From an uncultured Mucilaginibacter sp. (GTDB lineage: Bacteria > Bacteroidota > Bacteroidia > Sphingobacteriales > Sphingobacteriaceae), in assembly GCF_946481715.1 (NCBI RefSeq), contig NZ_CAMLOV010000061.1, forward strand, positions 1 through 28,692: 28,692 nucleotides of DNA, given 5' to 3'. The notes below the pieces were generated by a model. That model searched no databases. It saw only the letters and a list, made by a program, of their open reading frames with translations, and was not told where the DNA came from. Positions 14,180 through 23,072 of this stretch are shown here, piece by piece; within the stretch, counting starts at the first letter, position 1, and each line of letters begins with the position of its first letter. The translations under genes were made by a program, and so were the position numbers.

Positions 14180-16243
14180 CTACCAAATCTTCACCCTCTT
14201 TGCGGGATCCAACCACATTTTATCGCCCTTTTTAATTCCAAAAGCTTCGTAAAACTCCGGAACATCGGTAAACGGCCCATTTACGCGCATAAAGCCCGGC
14301 GAGTGTACATCACTAAGCAACTGGCTCGCTAACGATTCGGGTCTGTCGTGCCCAAGCCAGCCAAGGGCGTAGCCCATAAAATAACGCTGGGTTGGCGTAA
14401 GCCCGTTAATTTTTTTACCCTCTTTATATTGCGCGGTCTTTTTAAAGGCATCCAGCCCTATCACAATGCCGCCCAGGTCGGCAATGTTTTCGCCTAAGGT
14501 TGCCTTGCCATTTACATGCTGGTCGCCAACTTTGTAGCCGTTAAACTGCTCCACCAGCATCTGCGCGCGTTGGGCAAACTTGGTAGAGTCCTCAACCGTC
14601 CACCAGCCTTTAAGATTGCCCACTTCATCGTACTGGCGGCCCTGGTCGTCAAAACCGTGTGTAATTTCGTGGCCAATGGTTGATGCTGCCGCATAACCGT
14701 AAACTACTGCATCGTCAATGTTTTCATCCAGTGCGCCTGGTATCATAAATATAGCGGCAGGCAATACAATTTCATTGTTAGATGGGTTATAGTAGGCATT
14801 GTAGGTTTGCGGTGTCATCCCCCATTCTGTACGGTCAACGGGTTTGCCCAACTTATCGGCATTTATATGGTGTAAAAATACGCTTGCCCGCATCACGTTT
14901 TGCGCGTAAGAAGCCCTGTCTATCGTTAAATCGGTGTAGTCTCTCCAGTGATCCGGGTAACCTACTTTAGGCATCACTTTGGCCAGTTTGCCGTAAGCTT
15001 TCTCTTTTGTTACAGGGCTCATCCAGTCCAATTTTTCAATATGCTCCTTAAAGGTGCCGCGCATATCCTCTACCAGCTTAACGTAACGCTCTTTTGTTTT
15101 CTCGGGGAAGTATTCTTTCACAAATATCTGCCCAAGCACTTCGCCCATCAGGCCGTTCTCGGTATCCAGTACGCGTTTCCAGCGGGGTAGTTGTTCTTTA
15201 CGCCCGTAAAGCGCCATGCCAAAAAAGCGGAAGTTCTCCTCATCAAAGGCTTTGCTGAGGTATGGACTGGTATCGCTTACCAGGTTTTTTTTCAAGTAAT
15301 TTTTCCAGTCAGTTAGGCTATATCTGGTAAGCGCTTCGTTTACGGCTTTATAATACTCCGGTTGGCCTACAATTACGGTGTCCACATTTTTGTAATCCAT
15401 TTGCTCAAGCGTGGCGGGCCAATTTATGGCAGGAGTCAGTTTGCTTAAACCGGCTATGGGCATTTTGTTGTAATTAGCATACGGGTCGCGCAGGTCTTCC
15501 AGCTTGCGGGAGTTTGAGGCCAGGAATTTCTCCAACTCATAAGTTTTATCAGCTGCCGCCGCAGCTGTTGCAGCATCAAGCCCAATTAGTTTAAATAGTA
15601 CCGGCAAGTGCTTTTGCTGATAATCTGCCCGGATGATTACGCTGTGTTTATCATTGTTAAAATAATAATCGCGGTTGGGTAGCCCAATGCCGCCCTGGTA
15701 AAACTGTAGGGCCATTTTGCTGCTGTTTTTATCGTCTTGCCCAACATATGTACTAATGGGGTTGGGTACCCCGAGCGTTGATAAGTGGGCAAACTCGGCA
15801 ACAAGGCCTTTTATATCGGTAATTTTATCTATCAGTTCAAGCTCCGTTTTAAGTGGTGACAGCCCCTGCTTTTCTATGTTAGCAGTATCAAGCCCGCTGT
15901 AATAAAAATCGCCTATCTTTTGCGTATTGGTGCCTTTTTCTGCATTGGCTTTTAAGGCGTCTTCATTTATTTTTTTCAATTTATTGCGCAGGTCATCCTG
16001 CACCAGGTTGCCGATGCTCCAGGAGGAATAAGCGGCAGGTATAGGGTTTTCTTTTAGCCACTTGCCGTTGGCATACAAGAAGAAATCGTCGCCGGGTTTA
16101 ACAGTGGTATCAATGTTTTTAAAAATGCGGTCGTTTTCGGCATAAAGCTTGGCCTTATCATCTCCGGAGTTTTTGCATTGGTTAAGGAGCAATGCCGAAA
16201 CGGCAAAAAGCGCAAAAGCGCGGGTGTTCATTTTTTTGTTCAT
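14180..16243 (-). CDS. M13-family (neprilysin/PepO-like) zinc metallopeptidase, lipoprotein
   Basis: A 687-residue exported peptidase of usual M13 length. The N-terminus has a lipoprotein signal with lipobox LLNQC (C23), so it is likely anchored in a membrane. The zinc motif HEITH is at 525-529, with the third ligand glutamate E585 in GENIADLGG; the substrate-binding NAYYNP segment is at 482-487. The N-terminal M13 domain begins with DTTVKPGDDFFLYANGKW. It cleaves oligopeptides. The repeat element at 14068-14174 lies just downstream. Confidence 0.96.
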   Translation of the reverse strand: MNKKMNTRAFALFAVSALLLNQCKNSGDDKAKLYAENDRIFKNIDTTVKPGDDFFLYANGKWLKENPIPAAYSSWSIGNLVQDDLRNKLKKINEDALKANAEKGTNTQKIGDFYYSGLDTANIEKQGLSPLKTELELIDKITDIKGLVAEFAHLSTLGVPNPISTYVGQDDKNSSKMALQFYQGGIGLPNRDYYFNNDKHSVIIRADYQQKHLPVLFKLIGLDAATAAAAADKTYELEKFLASNSRKLEDLRDPYANYNKMPIAGLSKLTPAINWPATLEQMDYKNVDTVIVGQPEYYKAVNEALTRYSLTDWKNYLKKNLVSDTSPYLSKAFDEENFRFFGMALYGRKEQLPRWKRVLDTENGLMGEVLGQIFVKEYFPEKTKERYVKLVEDMRGTFKEHIEKLDWMSPVTKEKAYGKLAKVMPKVGYPDHWRDYTDLTIDRASYAQNVMRASVFLHHINADKLGKPVDRTEWGMTPQTYNAYYNPSNNEIVLPAAIFMIPGALDENIDDAVVYGYAAASTIGHEITHGFDDQGRQYDEVGNLKGWWTVEDSTKFAQRAQMLVEQFNGYKVGDQHVNGKATLGENIADLGGIVIGLDAFKKTAQYKEGKKINGLTPTQRYFMGYALGWLGHDRPESLASQLLSDVHSPGFMRVNGPFTDVPEFYEAFGIKKGDKMWLDPAKRVKIW

Positions 16244-16731
16244 ATTATAGGCAGTGTATGTAAATTAATACAGGATGTGTATGGAAAAACAGAAACTCGA
16301 TTCCTGATAAAGATACGGAGTTAAATTAATTTCCAATTAATTGCATAAGAGCAAACCAAGTAAAAATTATTTTACAAATTATTAAACATAAAAGTTGTGA
16401 GATTTTAATCACATAATTATATGATTATCGTCACCTAATTATTTAAGTTGTTAATTATCAGTATGTAAACTGTTTCATTGTGTCGGTTTAACAGTTTAAA
16501 ACTAAGCAAAAGCAAAATAAACCGTTTAAACAAGTATTTGCTAAACACAAAAAACATGGCTTTAAATTTGTTAAAACCTAATCGGTCCTGCATCATCCTA
16601 TAAAAACATAAATACATCTACCTATGTAAAAACGTTTTCGGTGTTCAGGCTTATTTGAATTCTCAGTAGCCCAAGTTGAGATGATTTGTTCTTTTTTTTG
16701 GGTTTAATCAATAGTTTAAATTAATTAGGGG

Positions 16732-16763
16732 AAAAGGGAGCTTCCAAAAGGCTCTCTTTTTTT
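16732..16763 (+). terminator. Terminator-like hairpin with no gene upstream
   Basis: The stem aaaagggagc / gctctctttt (10 bp, one wobble) with a 9-nt loop is followed by a run of T. It faces the plus strand. The nearest upstream gene points the other way, so it may end an untranslated RNA. Confidence 0.6.
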
Positions 16764-16774
16764 GTGCCATAAAT

Positions 16775-16805
16775 TTTGCTATGCGTGCATAATACTTTAC
16801 TTTAG
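16775..16805 (+). promoter_or_regulatory. Promoter of the acyl-CoA dehydrogenase gene
   Basis: TTTG (16775-16778), a 19-base spacer and TACTTTAG (16798-16805) fit the Bacteroidota -33 / -7 pattern TTTG ... TAnnTTTG with one mismatch. Transcription would start about a dozen bases before the ATG. Confidence 0.55.
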
Positions 16806-16823
16806 CCTTTCCAATACGTAACC

Positions 16824-17963
16824 ATGCAGTTTGAACTTACCGAAGAGCATTTAATGATACGCCAGGCCGCGCGCGATTTTGCCCAAACCGAATTAAAACC
16901 CGGCGTGATAGAACGCGACGAGCACCAAAAATTCCCGGCCGAGCAAATAAAAAAACTTGGCGAATTGGGCTTTTTAGGAATGATGGTGTCGCCCGAGTAT
17001 GGCGGAAGCGGTATGGATGCTATATCGTACAGTATTGTGATGGAGGAGCTATCTAAAGTAGATGCATCCGCATCGGTAGTGGTATCGGTAAATAACTCGC
17101 TGGTTTGCTATGGGCTGGAGAAATATGGCAACGAAGAGCAGAAACAAAAATATTTAATACCGCTTGCACAGGGCCAGGTAATAGGTGCCTTTTGCCTGAG
17201 CGAACCCGAAGCGGGATCTGATGCTACCTCGCAGCATACTACAGCAATTGATATGGGCGACCACTACCTGCTCAACGGTACCAAAAATTGGATAACCAAC
17301 GGCAGCACTGCATCTACCTATATTGTAATGGCGCAAACCGATGCCTCAAAAAAGCACCGTGGTATTAACGCGCTTATTGTAGAGAAAGGGCTGGAAGGCT
17401 TTACCGTTGGCCCTAAGGAAAACAAGCTGGGTATCCGCGGCTCAGATACTCATTCGCTAATGTTTACCGATGTTAAGGTGCCTAAAGAAAACCGCATTGG
17501 CGAAGATGGCTTTGGTTTTAAGTTTGCCATGGCCACGCTGGAAGGCGGGCGCATTGGTATAGCATCGCAGGCATTGGGGATAGCAGCGGGTGCGTATGAA
17601 CTATCGGTGCAATATGCTAAGGAGCGCAAAGCCTTCGGCAAAACGTTGGCCGATTTACAGGCTATACAGTTCAAGCTGGCCGATATGGCAACCGAAATTG
17701 AGGCGGCACGTTTGCTTTGCTACCGAGCCGCATGGTTAAAAGATAACCATCTGCCTTACGCCCAGGCTGCATCTATGGCGAAACTCTTCGCATCAGAAAC
17801 CGCTATGCGTACCACAGTAGAAGCTGTGCAGATACACGGCGGATACGGTTTTGTAAAGGAGTACCATGTAGAACGCCTGATGCGCGATGCCAAAATAACG
17901 CAGATATACGAAGGGACATCCGAAATTCAGCGCATCGTTATCTCGCGCGAGGTGTTAAAGTAA
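16824..17963 (+). CDS. Acyl-CoA dehydrogenase
   Basis: A 379-residue FAD enzyme of the short- or branched-chain acyl-CoA dehydrogenase group, of normal length. Family signatures include AFCLSEPEAGSDA (about 122-134), the FAD-contacting WITNG, and the second signature QIHGGYGFVKEYHVERLMRDAKI. The catalytic base is E363 in QIYEGTSEIQR. It oxidises acyl-CoA to 2-enoyl-CoA and passes electrons to ETF in the cytoplasm. The chain-length preference cannot be fixed from the sequence. The last residues VISREVLK are repeated in the broken small ORF 155 bases downstream. Confidence 0.95.
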   Translation: MQFELTEEHLMIRQAARDFAQTELKPGVIERDEHQKFPAEQIKKLGELGFLGMMVSPEYGGSGMDAISYSIVMEELSKVDASASVVVSVNNSLVCYGLEKYGNEEQKQKYLIPLAQGQVIGAFCLSEPEAGSDATSQHTTAIDMGDHYLLNGTKNWITNGSTASTYIVMAQTDASKKHRGINALIVEKGLEGFTVGPKENKLGIRGSDTHSLMFTDVKVPKENRIGEDGFGFKFAMATLEGGRIGIASQALGIAAGAYELSVQYAKERKAFGKTLADLQAIQFKLADMATEIEAARLLCYRAAWLKDNHLPYAQAASMAKLFASETAMRTTVEAVQIHGGYGFVKEYHVERLMRDAKITQIYEGTSEIQRIVISREVLK

Positions 17964-17987
17964 TTAATAATTTACTTAAATTTGGGT

Positions 17988-18141
17988 ATGACGGATAAAG
18001 AGTTATTAGCTGCAATGAAAGAAAACATTGAACGCCTAAAACTACTGTTGGCAAATTTTACCAAAACCACTCGTCGAGGTGGATGAAGAATTACCGCCCT
18101 TAATTCACCCCACTGTCATTTCCCGCGAAGTTTTGAAATAG
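17988..18141 (+). pseudogene. Broken 50-codon ORF ending like the upstream acyl-CoA dehydrogenase
   Basis: From ATG 17988 a frame reads MTDKELLAAMKENIERLKLL and stops at 18084-18086 after 32 residues. If one base in the AAAA run at 18063-18066 is skipped, the frame continues through PLVEVDEELPPLIHPT and ends VISREVLK at the stop 18139-18141, about 50 residues in all. The last eight residues equal those of the dehydrogenase, with seven of the eight codons differing only at the third base. I do not know a function. It could be a frameshifted small gene, a decayed duplicate end, or a sequencing error. Confidence 0.5.
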
Positions 18142-18163
18142 TTATACTCTTTTGTTACTTTTG
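18132..18163 (+). promoter_or_regulatory. Promoter of the TlpA-like gene
   Basis: TTTG (18132-18135), a 20-base spacer and TACTTTTG (18156-18163) match the Bacteroidota consensus TTTG / TAnnTTTG exactly. The ATG at 18198 follows 34 bases later. The -33 box lies inside the end of the broken ORF. Confidence 0.65.
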
Positions 18164-18197
18164 AAAAAGTATATCAAATTAGTAGACTATTTTATCT

Positions 18198-19433
18198 ATG
18201 ATAAGGAAACTCATTTTTAGCGCGGCAATCTTTGCTTCACTATCCAACATAGCTTCGGCACAAACAAAACTGGCAACAGGCACCTGGCGCGGTGTATTAA
18301 AAACTGCAACAGGTAACGAGATACCCTTTAACTTTGAAGTTACGGGCAGCGGCAAACAAGAACTTGCCGTAATTAATAGTACCGAGCATTTTAAAGTGCC
18401 AGGCGTAACCGGCAAGGGCGATTCCGTATTTATCCGTATGCCTTTATTCGATTCGGAATTCAGGCTAAAACAAACCGGTAACACGCTTGCCGGCCAGTTT
18501 ATTAAACACCTTGGCGTGCGCGATGTTGCAATGGAATTTACGGCAACAGCCGCCACCCCTTACCGTTTTTTTAAAGAGGCCGAAAACCCTAAGTACAATG
18601 TAAGCGGGCGCTGGTCGGCTGTATTTGGCGAAGGTGCCGATAGGGACACCACCGTTGGAGAGTTTAAGCAAGCAGGCGCCAAGGTAACGGGCACCTTTTT
18701 AACCACCACGGGCGATTACCGCTTTTTGGAAGGGACCGTTGCCGGCGACCAGCTTTACCTAAGCTGCTTTGACGGCGGGCACGCTTTTTTATTCACCGCA
18801 AAAATTGCTGATGGCAACACGCTGACCGATGGTAAATTCTTCTCGGGCTTAACGGGCACCGATGTGTGGACCGCCGTGCGCGACGAGAACGCCAAACTAC
18901 CTGATGCCTATTCTCTGGCCGCCTTAAAGCCGGGCTATAAAAAATTAGCATTCAACTTTAAGGATTTAGCCGGCAAGCCGGTATCGCTGGAGGACGAGCG
19001 TTTTAAAAATAAGGTGGTTATTATCCAGATCATGGGGTCGTGGTGCCCTAATTGTATGGACGAAACCGCCTATATGGTAAACTACTACAAAAAATTCCAC
19101 AAAAGGGGCGTTGAAGTTGTAGGGCTGGCCTATGAGCGCACTACCGATTTTGCAAAATCGCAAAAAACGGTTACGCAGATAAAAGACCGTTTTGATATCC
19201 CCTACCCTTTATTAATAACCGGCTACACCAGCAACAAGGACGAAACCGCCAAAAGCTTGCCCATGCTTACCAAAGTTGTTGGCTTCCCAACTACTATTAT
19301 TATTGATAAAACCGGCGATGTGCGTAAAATACACACCGGCTTTAGCGGCCCCGGCACGGGTGAGCACTATACCGAATTCATTAGCGAGTTTGAGAAATTA
19401 ACAGAAGACTTGCTGGCCGAGAAAGCTTTATAA
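18198..19433 (+). CDS. Exported TlpA-family thioredoxin-like protein
   Basis: A 411-residue exported protein. A signal peptide ends near SNIASAQ (22). Residues 25-235 contain two similar beta-rich segments starting GTWRGVLKTATG and GRWSAVFGEG, probably a lipocalin- or DUF4369-like substrate region. The thioredoxin fold fills 245-400 with the active site WCPNC (C283, C286) after VVIIQIMGS and a cis-proline loop VGFPTTIIID. It probably reduces disulfides of exported proteins. A promoter with both consensus boxes lies upstream, and the DUF1835 gene follows after 37 bases, perhaps in the same transcript. Confidence 0.9.
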   Translation: MIRKLIFSAAIFASLSNIASAQTKLATGTWRGVLKTATGNEIPFNFEVTGSGKQELAVINSTEHFKVPGVTGKGDSVFIRMPLFDSEFRLKQTGNTLAGQFIKHLGVRDVAMEFTATAATPYRFFKEAENPKYNVSGRWSAVFGEGADRDTTVGEFKQAGAKVTGTFLTTTGDYRFLEGTVAGDQLYLSCFDGGHAFLFTAKIADGNTLTDGKFFSGLTGTDVWTAVRDENAKLPDAYSLAALKPGYKKLAFNFKDLAGKPVSLEDERFKNKVVIIQIMGSWCPNCMDETAYMVNYYKKFHKRGVEVVGLAYERTTDFAKSQKTVTQIKDRFDIPYPLLITGYTSNKDETAKSLPMLTKVVGFPTTIIIDKTGDVRKIHTGFSGPGTGEHYTEFISEFEKLTEDLLAEKAL

Positions 19434-19470
19434 TTAGCAAACAAAAGCTGGTTTGTTTACTTTTACAGGT

Positions 19471-20262
19471 ATGCAATCAACCCTCCATGTCCTCAACGGC
19501 GATGCCATGTTACCCGACTTTGTGCAGGCGGATATAGCCGGCGATGTGATGATATGGCGCGAGGTATTATCAGAAGGGCCGCTTGCCAAAAATATCACCT
19601 CTGCTGCTTTTTGGCAAATGCGCTCGGATTGGATAAGCGAAACCTTTGGCGAAACACCCGAAGGCTACCATGTTGGTATGATTGTACCATTAGAAAAACT
19701 AAGCGCACCTTACGAAGAGATAAACCTGTGGTTCGAGTTCGACCTGCATTGCCAGGTAAACTTGCTGGGCGCCATGATGATGCTGAACCAGCAAACCAAC
19801 CTATCGGCTCCTGAAGTTTACCTTATCAGCCCTGCCAACTTCCCGGGCGTAGAAAGCTTTACCGGTATGGGCGAATTGAACGGCGAACAGTTAGGCTACC
19901 TGTACGATAACATCCGGGTGCAACTGAGCGAATATGATTTTACCATAGCCGCCGAAGCCTGGGCTTTATATGTTAGCGGGGATGCGGCCAAACTAAGTAC
20001 CTGGCTTGCCGAAACTCCGTTTTGGGGTAATATGCCCAACCTTAAACCCGCTTTAGAAGCGCATTTAAAACGCCTGGAATTTAATACCGATGGCTTAAAC
20101 TACATCCATCAAAAGTTGTTGGGTATTTATAAAAGCGGCATCCATACAAAGCCGGGCATCTACCAATCCTTTTGGCAAACAGAAAAGATATACGGCATGG
20201 GCGATAGCCAGTTGGATACTTACCTGCAGCAATTGGCCGATAAACACCTCATTAGCCTTTAG
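19471..20262 (+). CDS. DUF1835 domain-containing protein
   Basis: A 263-residue cytoplasmic protein. The N-terminal part has the DUF1835 signature TLHVLNGDAM and the VMIWREVLSEGPL segment. The middle contains LWFEFDLHCQVNLLGAMMML, also typical. The C-terminal 100 residues are helical, with a winged-helix-like end (GIHTKPGIYQSFWQ, then QLADKHLISL). Biochemical function is unknown for the family. I chose ATG 19471; the frame runs back to a TTG six codons earlier. It ends 5 bases from the convergent glycoside-hydrolase-like gene, with no terminator between. Confidence 0.85.
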   Translation: MQSTLHVLNGDAMLPDFVQADIAGDVMIWREVLSEGPLAKNITSAAFWQMRSDWISETFGETPEGYHVGMIVPLEKLSAPYEEINLWFEFDLHCQVNLLGAMMMLNQQTNLSAPEVYLISPANFPGVESFTGMGELNGEQLGYLYDNIRVQLSEYDFTIAAEAWALYVSGDAAKLSTWLAETPFWGNMPNLKPALEAHLKRLEFNTDGLNYIHQKLLGIYKSGIHTKPGIYQSFWQTEKIYGMGDSQLDTYLQQLADKHLISL

Positions 20263-20267
20263 CGCTA

Positions 20268-21821
20268 CTATAACACCGGTATGGTTACAGCCATAGCCGG
20301 CGTCCGTTCGCTTTCGTTCTTCAACCTGTCTATAGCGGTTACCACATAAAAGTAGGTTTTGCCCGGCAATACATTGGTGTCCTGGTAAACAGGTTCGGTA
20401 TTGTACTGGATATGGAGGATATTCCGAGGGTCGCCTAAGTCAAACTTTTCGTTCACCTGGAAACGGTAAATTACGTAGCCATACACCGGCTCATTATCCG
20501 GGGCAGGCAAAGGCGAACTCCATTTTAACACCACGCTTTTCTTCTCGGCCCTGGCCATAAAACCCTGTGGTGCATTCGGCGGAACAGAATCCAGCCAAAG
20601 CATAGGCGGCGGCAGCGCCGGGTAGCGGTAAAAATCTTCTTTTAGCGAATCGGCCAAATGGTTTGCATTTGCTACCAGCGATTGCGAGCGGAAGTAAACA
20701 CTTCCCTGCGCGCGCGGGTTGGCCCGTATCAAACGCAGCTGGTTGGGTATTTCCGAAGGGTTTTTGTAGGCCGGGCTGCGCGGCTCGTAATAACGGTACG
20801 GTGCCTGCCCCACATACAAATGGCGGTTATAGGTGTTGTTGCTCCACCAATCAAGTAACTTATCAAAAGCAGCCAGGCGGTTTCCAATTTGCCAATATAT
20901 CTGCGGGTTTATATAATCTATCCAACCTTCCTTCATCCATTTACGGGTATCGGCAAAGTTTTCGATGTAGGATGAGCCTCCGTTGGTTTCAGATCCATCC
21001 GGGTGCTGGCTTTTGTTGGCCCAAATTCCAAAAGGGCTAATCCCGAATTTCATGTGCGGCTTGTATTTATGGATGCTGTCGGCAAGCATGTGTATCAGCT
21101 TATCAACATTGTCGCGCCGCCAATCTTTTATATTGTCAAAATCGCCACCGTACTCTGCATAGGCATCCGCATCATTTATGGCTTGCCCCCGCACGGGGTA
21201 AGGGTAAAAGTAATCGTCCATATGTATGCCGTCAACATCGTAGTTTTTTACTACATCCAGCACCACCTGTACTATATACTCGCGTACCTCGGGCAGCCCG
21301 GGGTTAAATAGCTTTATCCCGTCGTAAACAAAAAACCATTCGGGCTTGGTGCGGGTGATATGGTCTGGCGAAAGGGCGTAAAACTTATTATCGAAAGTTG
21401 CACGGTAGGGGTTAAACCAGGCGTGGAGTTCTATATTACGCTTATGTGCTTCATCCACGGCAAATTCAAGCGGGTCGTACTCGGGCGCTTCGCCTTGTTT
21501 GCCGGTTAAATACTTCGACCACGGCTCGCGGCTGTTGGCATAAAAAGCATCCGCAGCCGGCCTTACCTGAAACATCACCGCGTTTATCCCGGTTTGCTGA
21601 TGTGCGTTTAATTGCGTTACCAGGTCTCTTTTTTGTACTTCGGCCGTAGCGCGGGCATTTTGTGGCCAATCTAAATTCACCACCGTTGCTATCCAAACGC
21701 CTCTAAATTCGTGCTTAGGCTCGGGGCGGATGGTATCTTCGGGAACAGGGGTTTGAGCTATGGAAACGGTGGCAATAAACGTAGCAAGAACTATGGTAAA
21801 CAAGTATTTATAGCGTAGCAT
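20268..21821 (-). CDS. Exported GHL10 (DUF187) glycoside-hydrolase-like protein
   Basis: A 517-residue secreted protein with a signal peptide (to about SIAQ, residue 23). The glycosyl-hydrolase-like 10 barrel (about 36-400) shows EFRGVWIATVVNLDWPQ, FQVRPAADAFY, LHAWFNPYR, VDGIHMDDYFYPYP, MKFGISPFGIW and DYINPQIYW. A fibronectin-III-like domain ends the protein (VVLKWSSPLPAPDNEPVYGYVIYRF to the end). Relatives are thought to cleave cell-wall glycans such as denuded peptidoglycan strands. A -7-like box TATCTTTG lies upstream at 21848-21855. Confidence 0.92.
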   Translation of the reverse strand: MLRYKYLFTIVLATFIATVSIAQTPVPEDTIRPEPKHEFRGVWIATVVNLDWPQNARATAEVQKRDLVTQLNAHQQTGINAVMFQVRPAADAFYANSREPWSKYLTGKQGEAPEYDPLEFAVDEAHKRNIELHAWFNPYRATFDNKFYALSPDHITRTKPEWFFVYDGIKLFNPGLPEVREYIVQVVLDVVKNYDVDGIHMDDYFYPYPVRGQAINDADAYAEYGGDFDNIKDWRRDNVDKLIHMLADSIHKYKPHMKFGISPFGIWANKSQHPDGSETNGGSSYIENFADTRKWMKEGWIDYINPQIYWQIGNRLAAFDKLLDWWSNNTYNRHLYVGQAPYRYYEPRSPAYKNPSEIPNQLRLIRANPRAQGSVYFRSQSLVANANHLADSLKEDFYRYPALPPPMLWLDSVPPNAPQGFMARAEKKSVVLKWSSPLPAPDNEPVYGYVIYRFQVNEKFDLGDPRNILHIQYNTEPVYQDTNVLPGKTYFYVVTAIDRLKNESERTPAMAVTIPVL

Positions 21822-21847
21822 TAAGCGAATGTTTTTATTAAAAGTTG

Positions 21848-21855
21848 CAAAGATA
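21848..21855 (-). promoter_or_regulatory. Possible -7 box of the GHL10 gene
   Basis: On the minus strand TATCTTTG fits TAnnTTTG exactly, 26 bases before the ATG. No TTTG is seen at -33, so support is partial. Confidence 0.4.
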
Positions 21856-22080
21856 TAAACTCAATACCAAGCAGTTTTATTATTAAGCATAATAATTGCT
21901 GCCATTTTGTGTTCTAATGTTGTTGTGTATATTTTTAACGTTACCCTAAAAATTTATGTGGTTAAACAGATTTTTATACCTTAGCATAAAATAAACCACT
22001 ATATTTATTTAAGAACTTTAGTTAAAACCCCGGGCTTATACAATAGTTTAAGCTATAATTAAACTTTAATAAAATTTACG

Positions 22081-22989
22081 ATGGAAAACCAACCAGGACA
22101 ATCGCCAAAGAAAAATTCTAATGTAATTTACTTCTTAATAGCGGTAGTAGTGGCATTGTTAGGCACCGATGTGTACCTGTACATGCAAAAAAATAAGTCG
22201 GATACGAAGATAGTTTACCAAAACGACGAGAAAACCCGCCTGCAAACAGAGCTTGATAGCCTTGAGGCGCAAATAGAGCAGGTAAACGCCGGCCGTGCCA
22301 AGATGACTGCCGAAATGATAGCGAAGAACGATTCGCTCCGCGCTAAAATTAAAGTACTGAGAAAAGAATTAGCAAAGGGCAAACTCACCTTTGCCGAACT
22401 TTCTAAAGCGCAGGAGGATATTAAACAACTACGGTATTTTGTAACCAAATACACCGCTGATATTGAAGAACTTAAAAAGGAAAACACCAACCTTACCGTT
22501 GAGCGCGATACCTTAAAAACCAACTTGGCCAGCGTTAGTGGCAAAGCTGCCGACCTGGAAAAGAAAAACCAGGAACTGGATACCAAGGTTAAGGAAGCAT
22601 CGGCCATTAAAGTTGGGGTGGCCGAGGTGGTAGCTTATAAAATAAAAAACAGCGGTAAAGAAGTTGAGGAGAAAAAGGCAAAGAACACCCAAAAAATAAA
22701 GATAAACTTTACCGTAGCCAGCAATACCGTTGCCGAAAAAGGGCTGCATGATATTTATGTACGTGTGATAGACCCTACCGGTAACCTAATAACCCCGGCA
22801 GATAGCGGCGCATTTAACGCCGATAGCCAGGACCTGCAATACACCTACAAAACCGCTATTGATTTTAAGGACGATGGCAGCGGCTATACTATAGATTGGG
22901 CGTACTCGCCATTCCAAAAAGGTACATACACCGTAATATTATATGCCGACGGTTATACCATGGGTAAAACATCGTTTACATTGAAATAG
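22081..22989 (+). CDS. Membrane-anchored coiled-coil protein
   Basis: A 302-residue protein with a short cytoplasmic N-terminus, one membrane helix (about 15-34, VIYFLIAVVVALLGTDVYLY), a long coiled coil (about 48-175, rich in E, K, L and Q heptads) and a C-terminal beta domain (about 200-302) that includes INFTVASNTVAEKGLHDIYV and KGTYTVILYADGYTMG. The last domain looks immunoglobulin-like. No enzymatic motif is seen; the function is unknown, possibly a structural or envelope-spanning role. It stands alone, with 259 bases of AT-rich DNA before it and a hairpin after it. Confidence 0.85.
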   Translation: MENQPGQSPKKNSNVIYFLIAVVVALLGTDVYLYMQKNKSDTKIVYQNDEKTRLQTELDSLEAQIEQVNAGRAKMTAEMIAKNDSLRAKIKVLRKELAKGKLTFAELSKAQEDIKQLRYFVTKYTADIEELKKENTNLTVERDTLKTNLASVSGKAADLEKKNQELDTKVKEASAIKVGVAEVVAYKIKNSGKEVEEKKAKNTQKIKINFTVASNTVAEKGLHDIYVRVIDPTGNLITPADSGAFNADSQDLQYTYKTAIDFKDDGSGYTIDWAYSPFQKGTYTVILYADGYTMGKTSFTLK

Positions 22990-23013
22990 GAAAAATAAAA
23001 CCTTACAATACTT

Positions 23014-23046
23014 AAATGCCTGCACTAACACTGCGGGCATTTATTG
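23014..23046. terminator. Hairpin between convergent genes
   Basis: An 11-bp stem with one wobble (aaatgcctgca 23014-23024 with tgcgggcattt 23032-23042) and a 7-nt loop, followed by a weak T tract. It probably ends the coiled-coil gene and perhaps also the histidine kinase gene. Confidence 0.6.
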
Positions 23047-23072
23047 TTAAGTGATTAATGAATATTGAGCGG

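Larger units (their letters stand above)
16244..16823. other. 580-base AT-rich intergenic region
   Basis: No convincing gene is seen. The region separates the divergent M13 peptidase and acyl-CoA dehydrogenase genes. It holds a 9-bp hairpin (taaactgtt 16466-16474 with aacagttta 16490-16498), a terminator-like hairpin at 16732-16763, and the dehydrogenase promoter at 16775-16805. A small RNA gene upstream of the terminator is possible. Confidence 0.6.

Noticed and set aside
14030..14180. A riboswitch (thiamine or NAD type) in front of pnuC
   Set aside because: The DNA here is explained by the inverted repeat of caaagggc units; I see no conserved riboswitch core.
16435..16617. 60-codon minus-strand frame in the AT-rich gap
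   Set aside because: It has low-complexity AT-driven composition, no convincing start and no family likeness.
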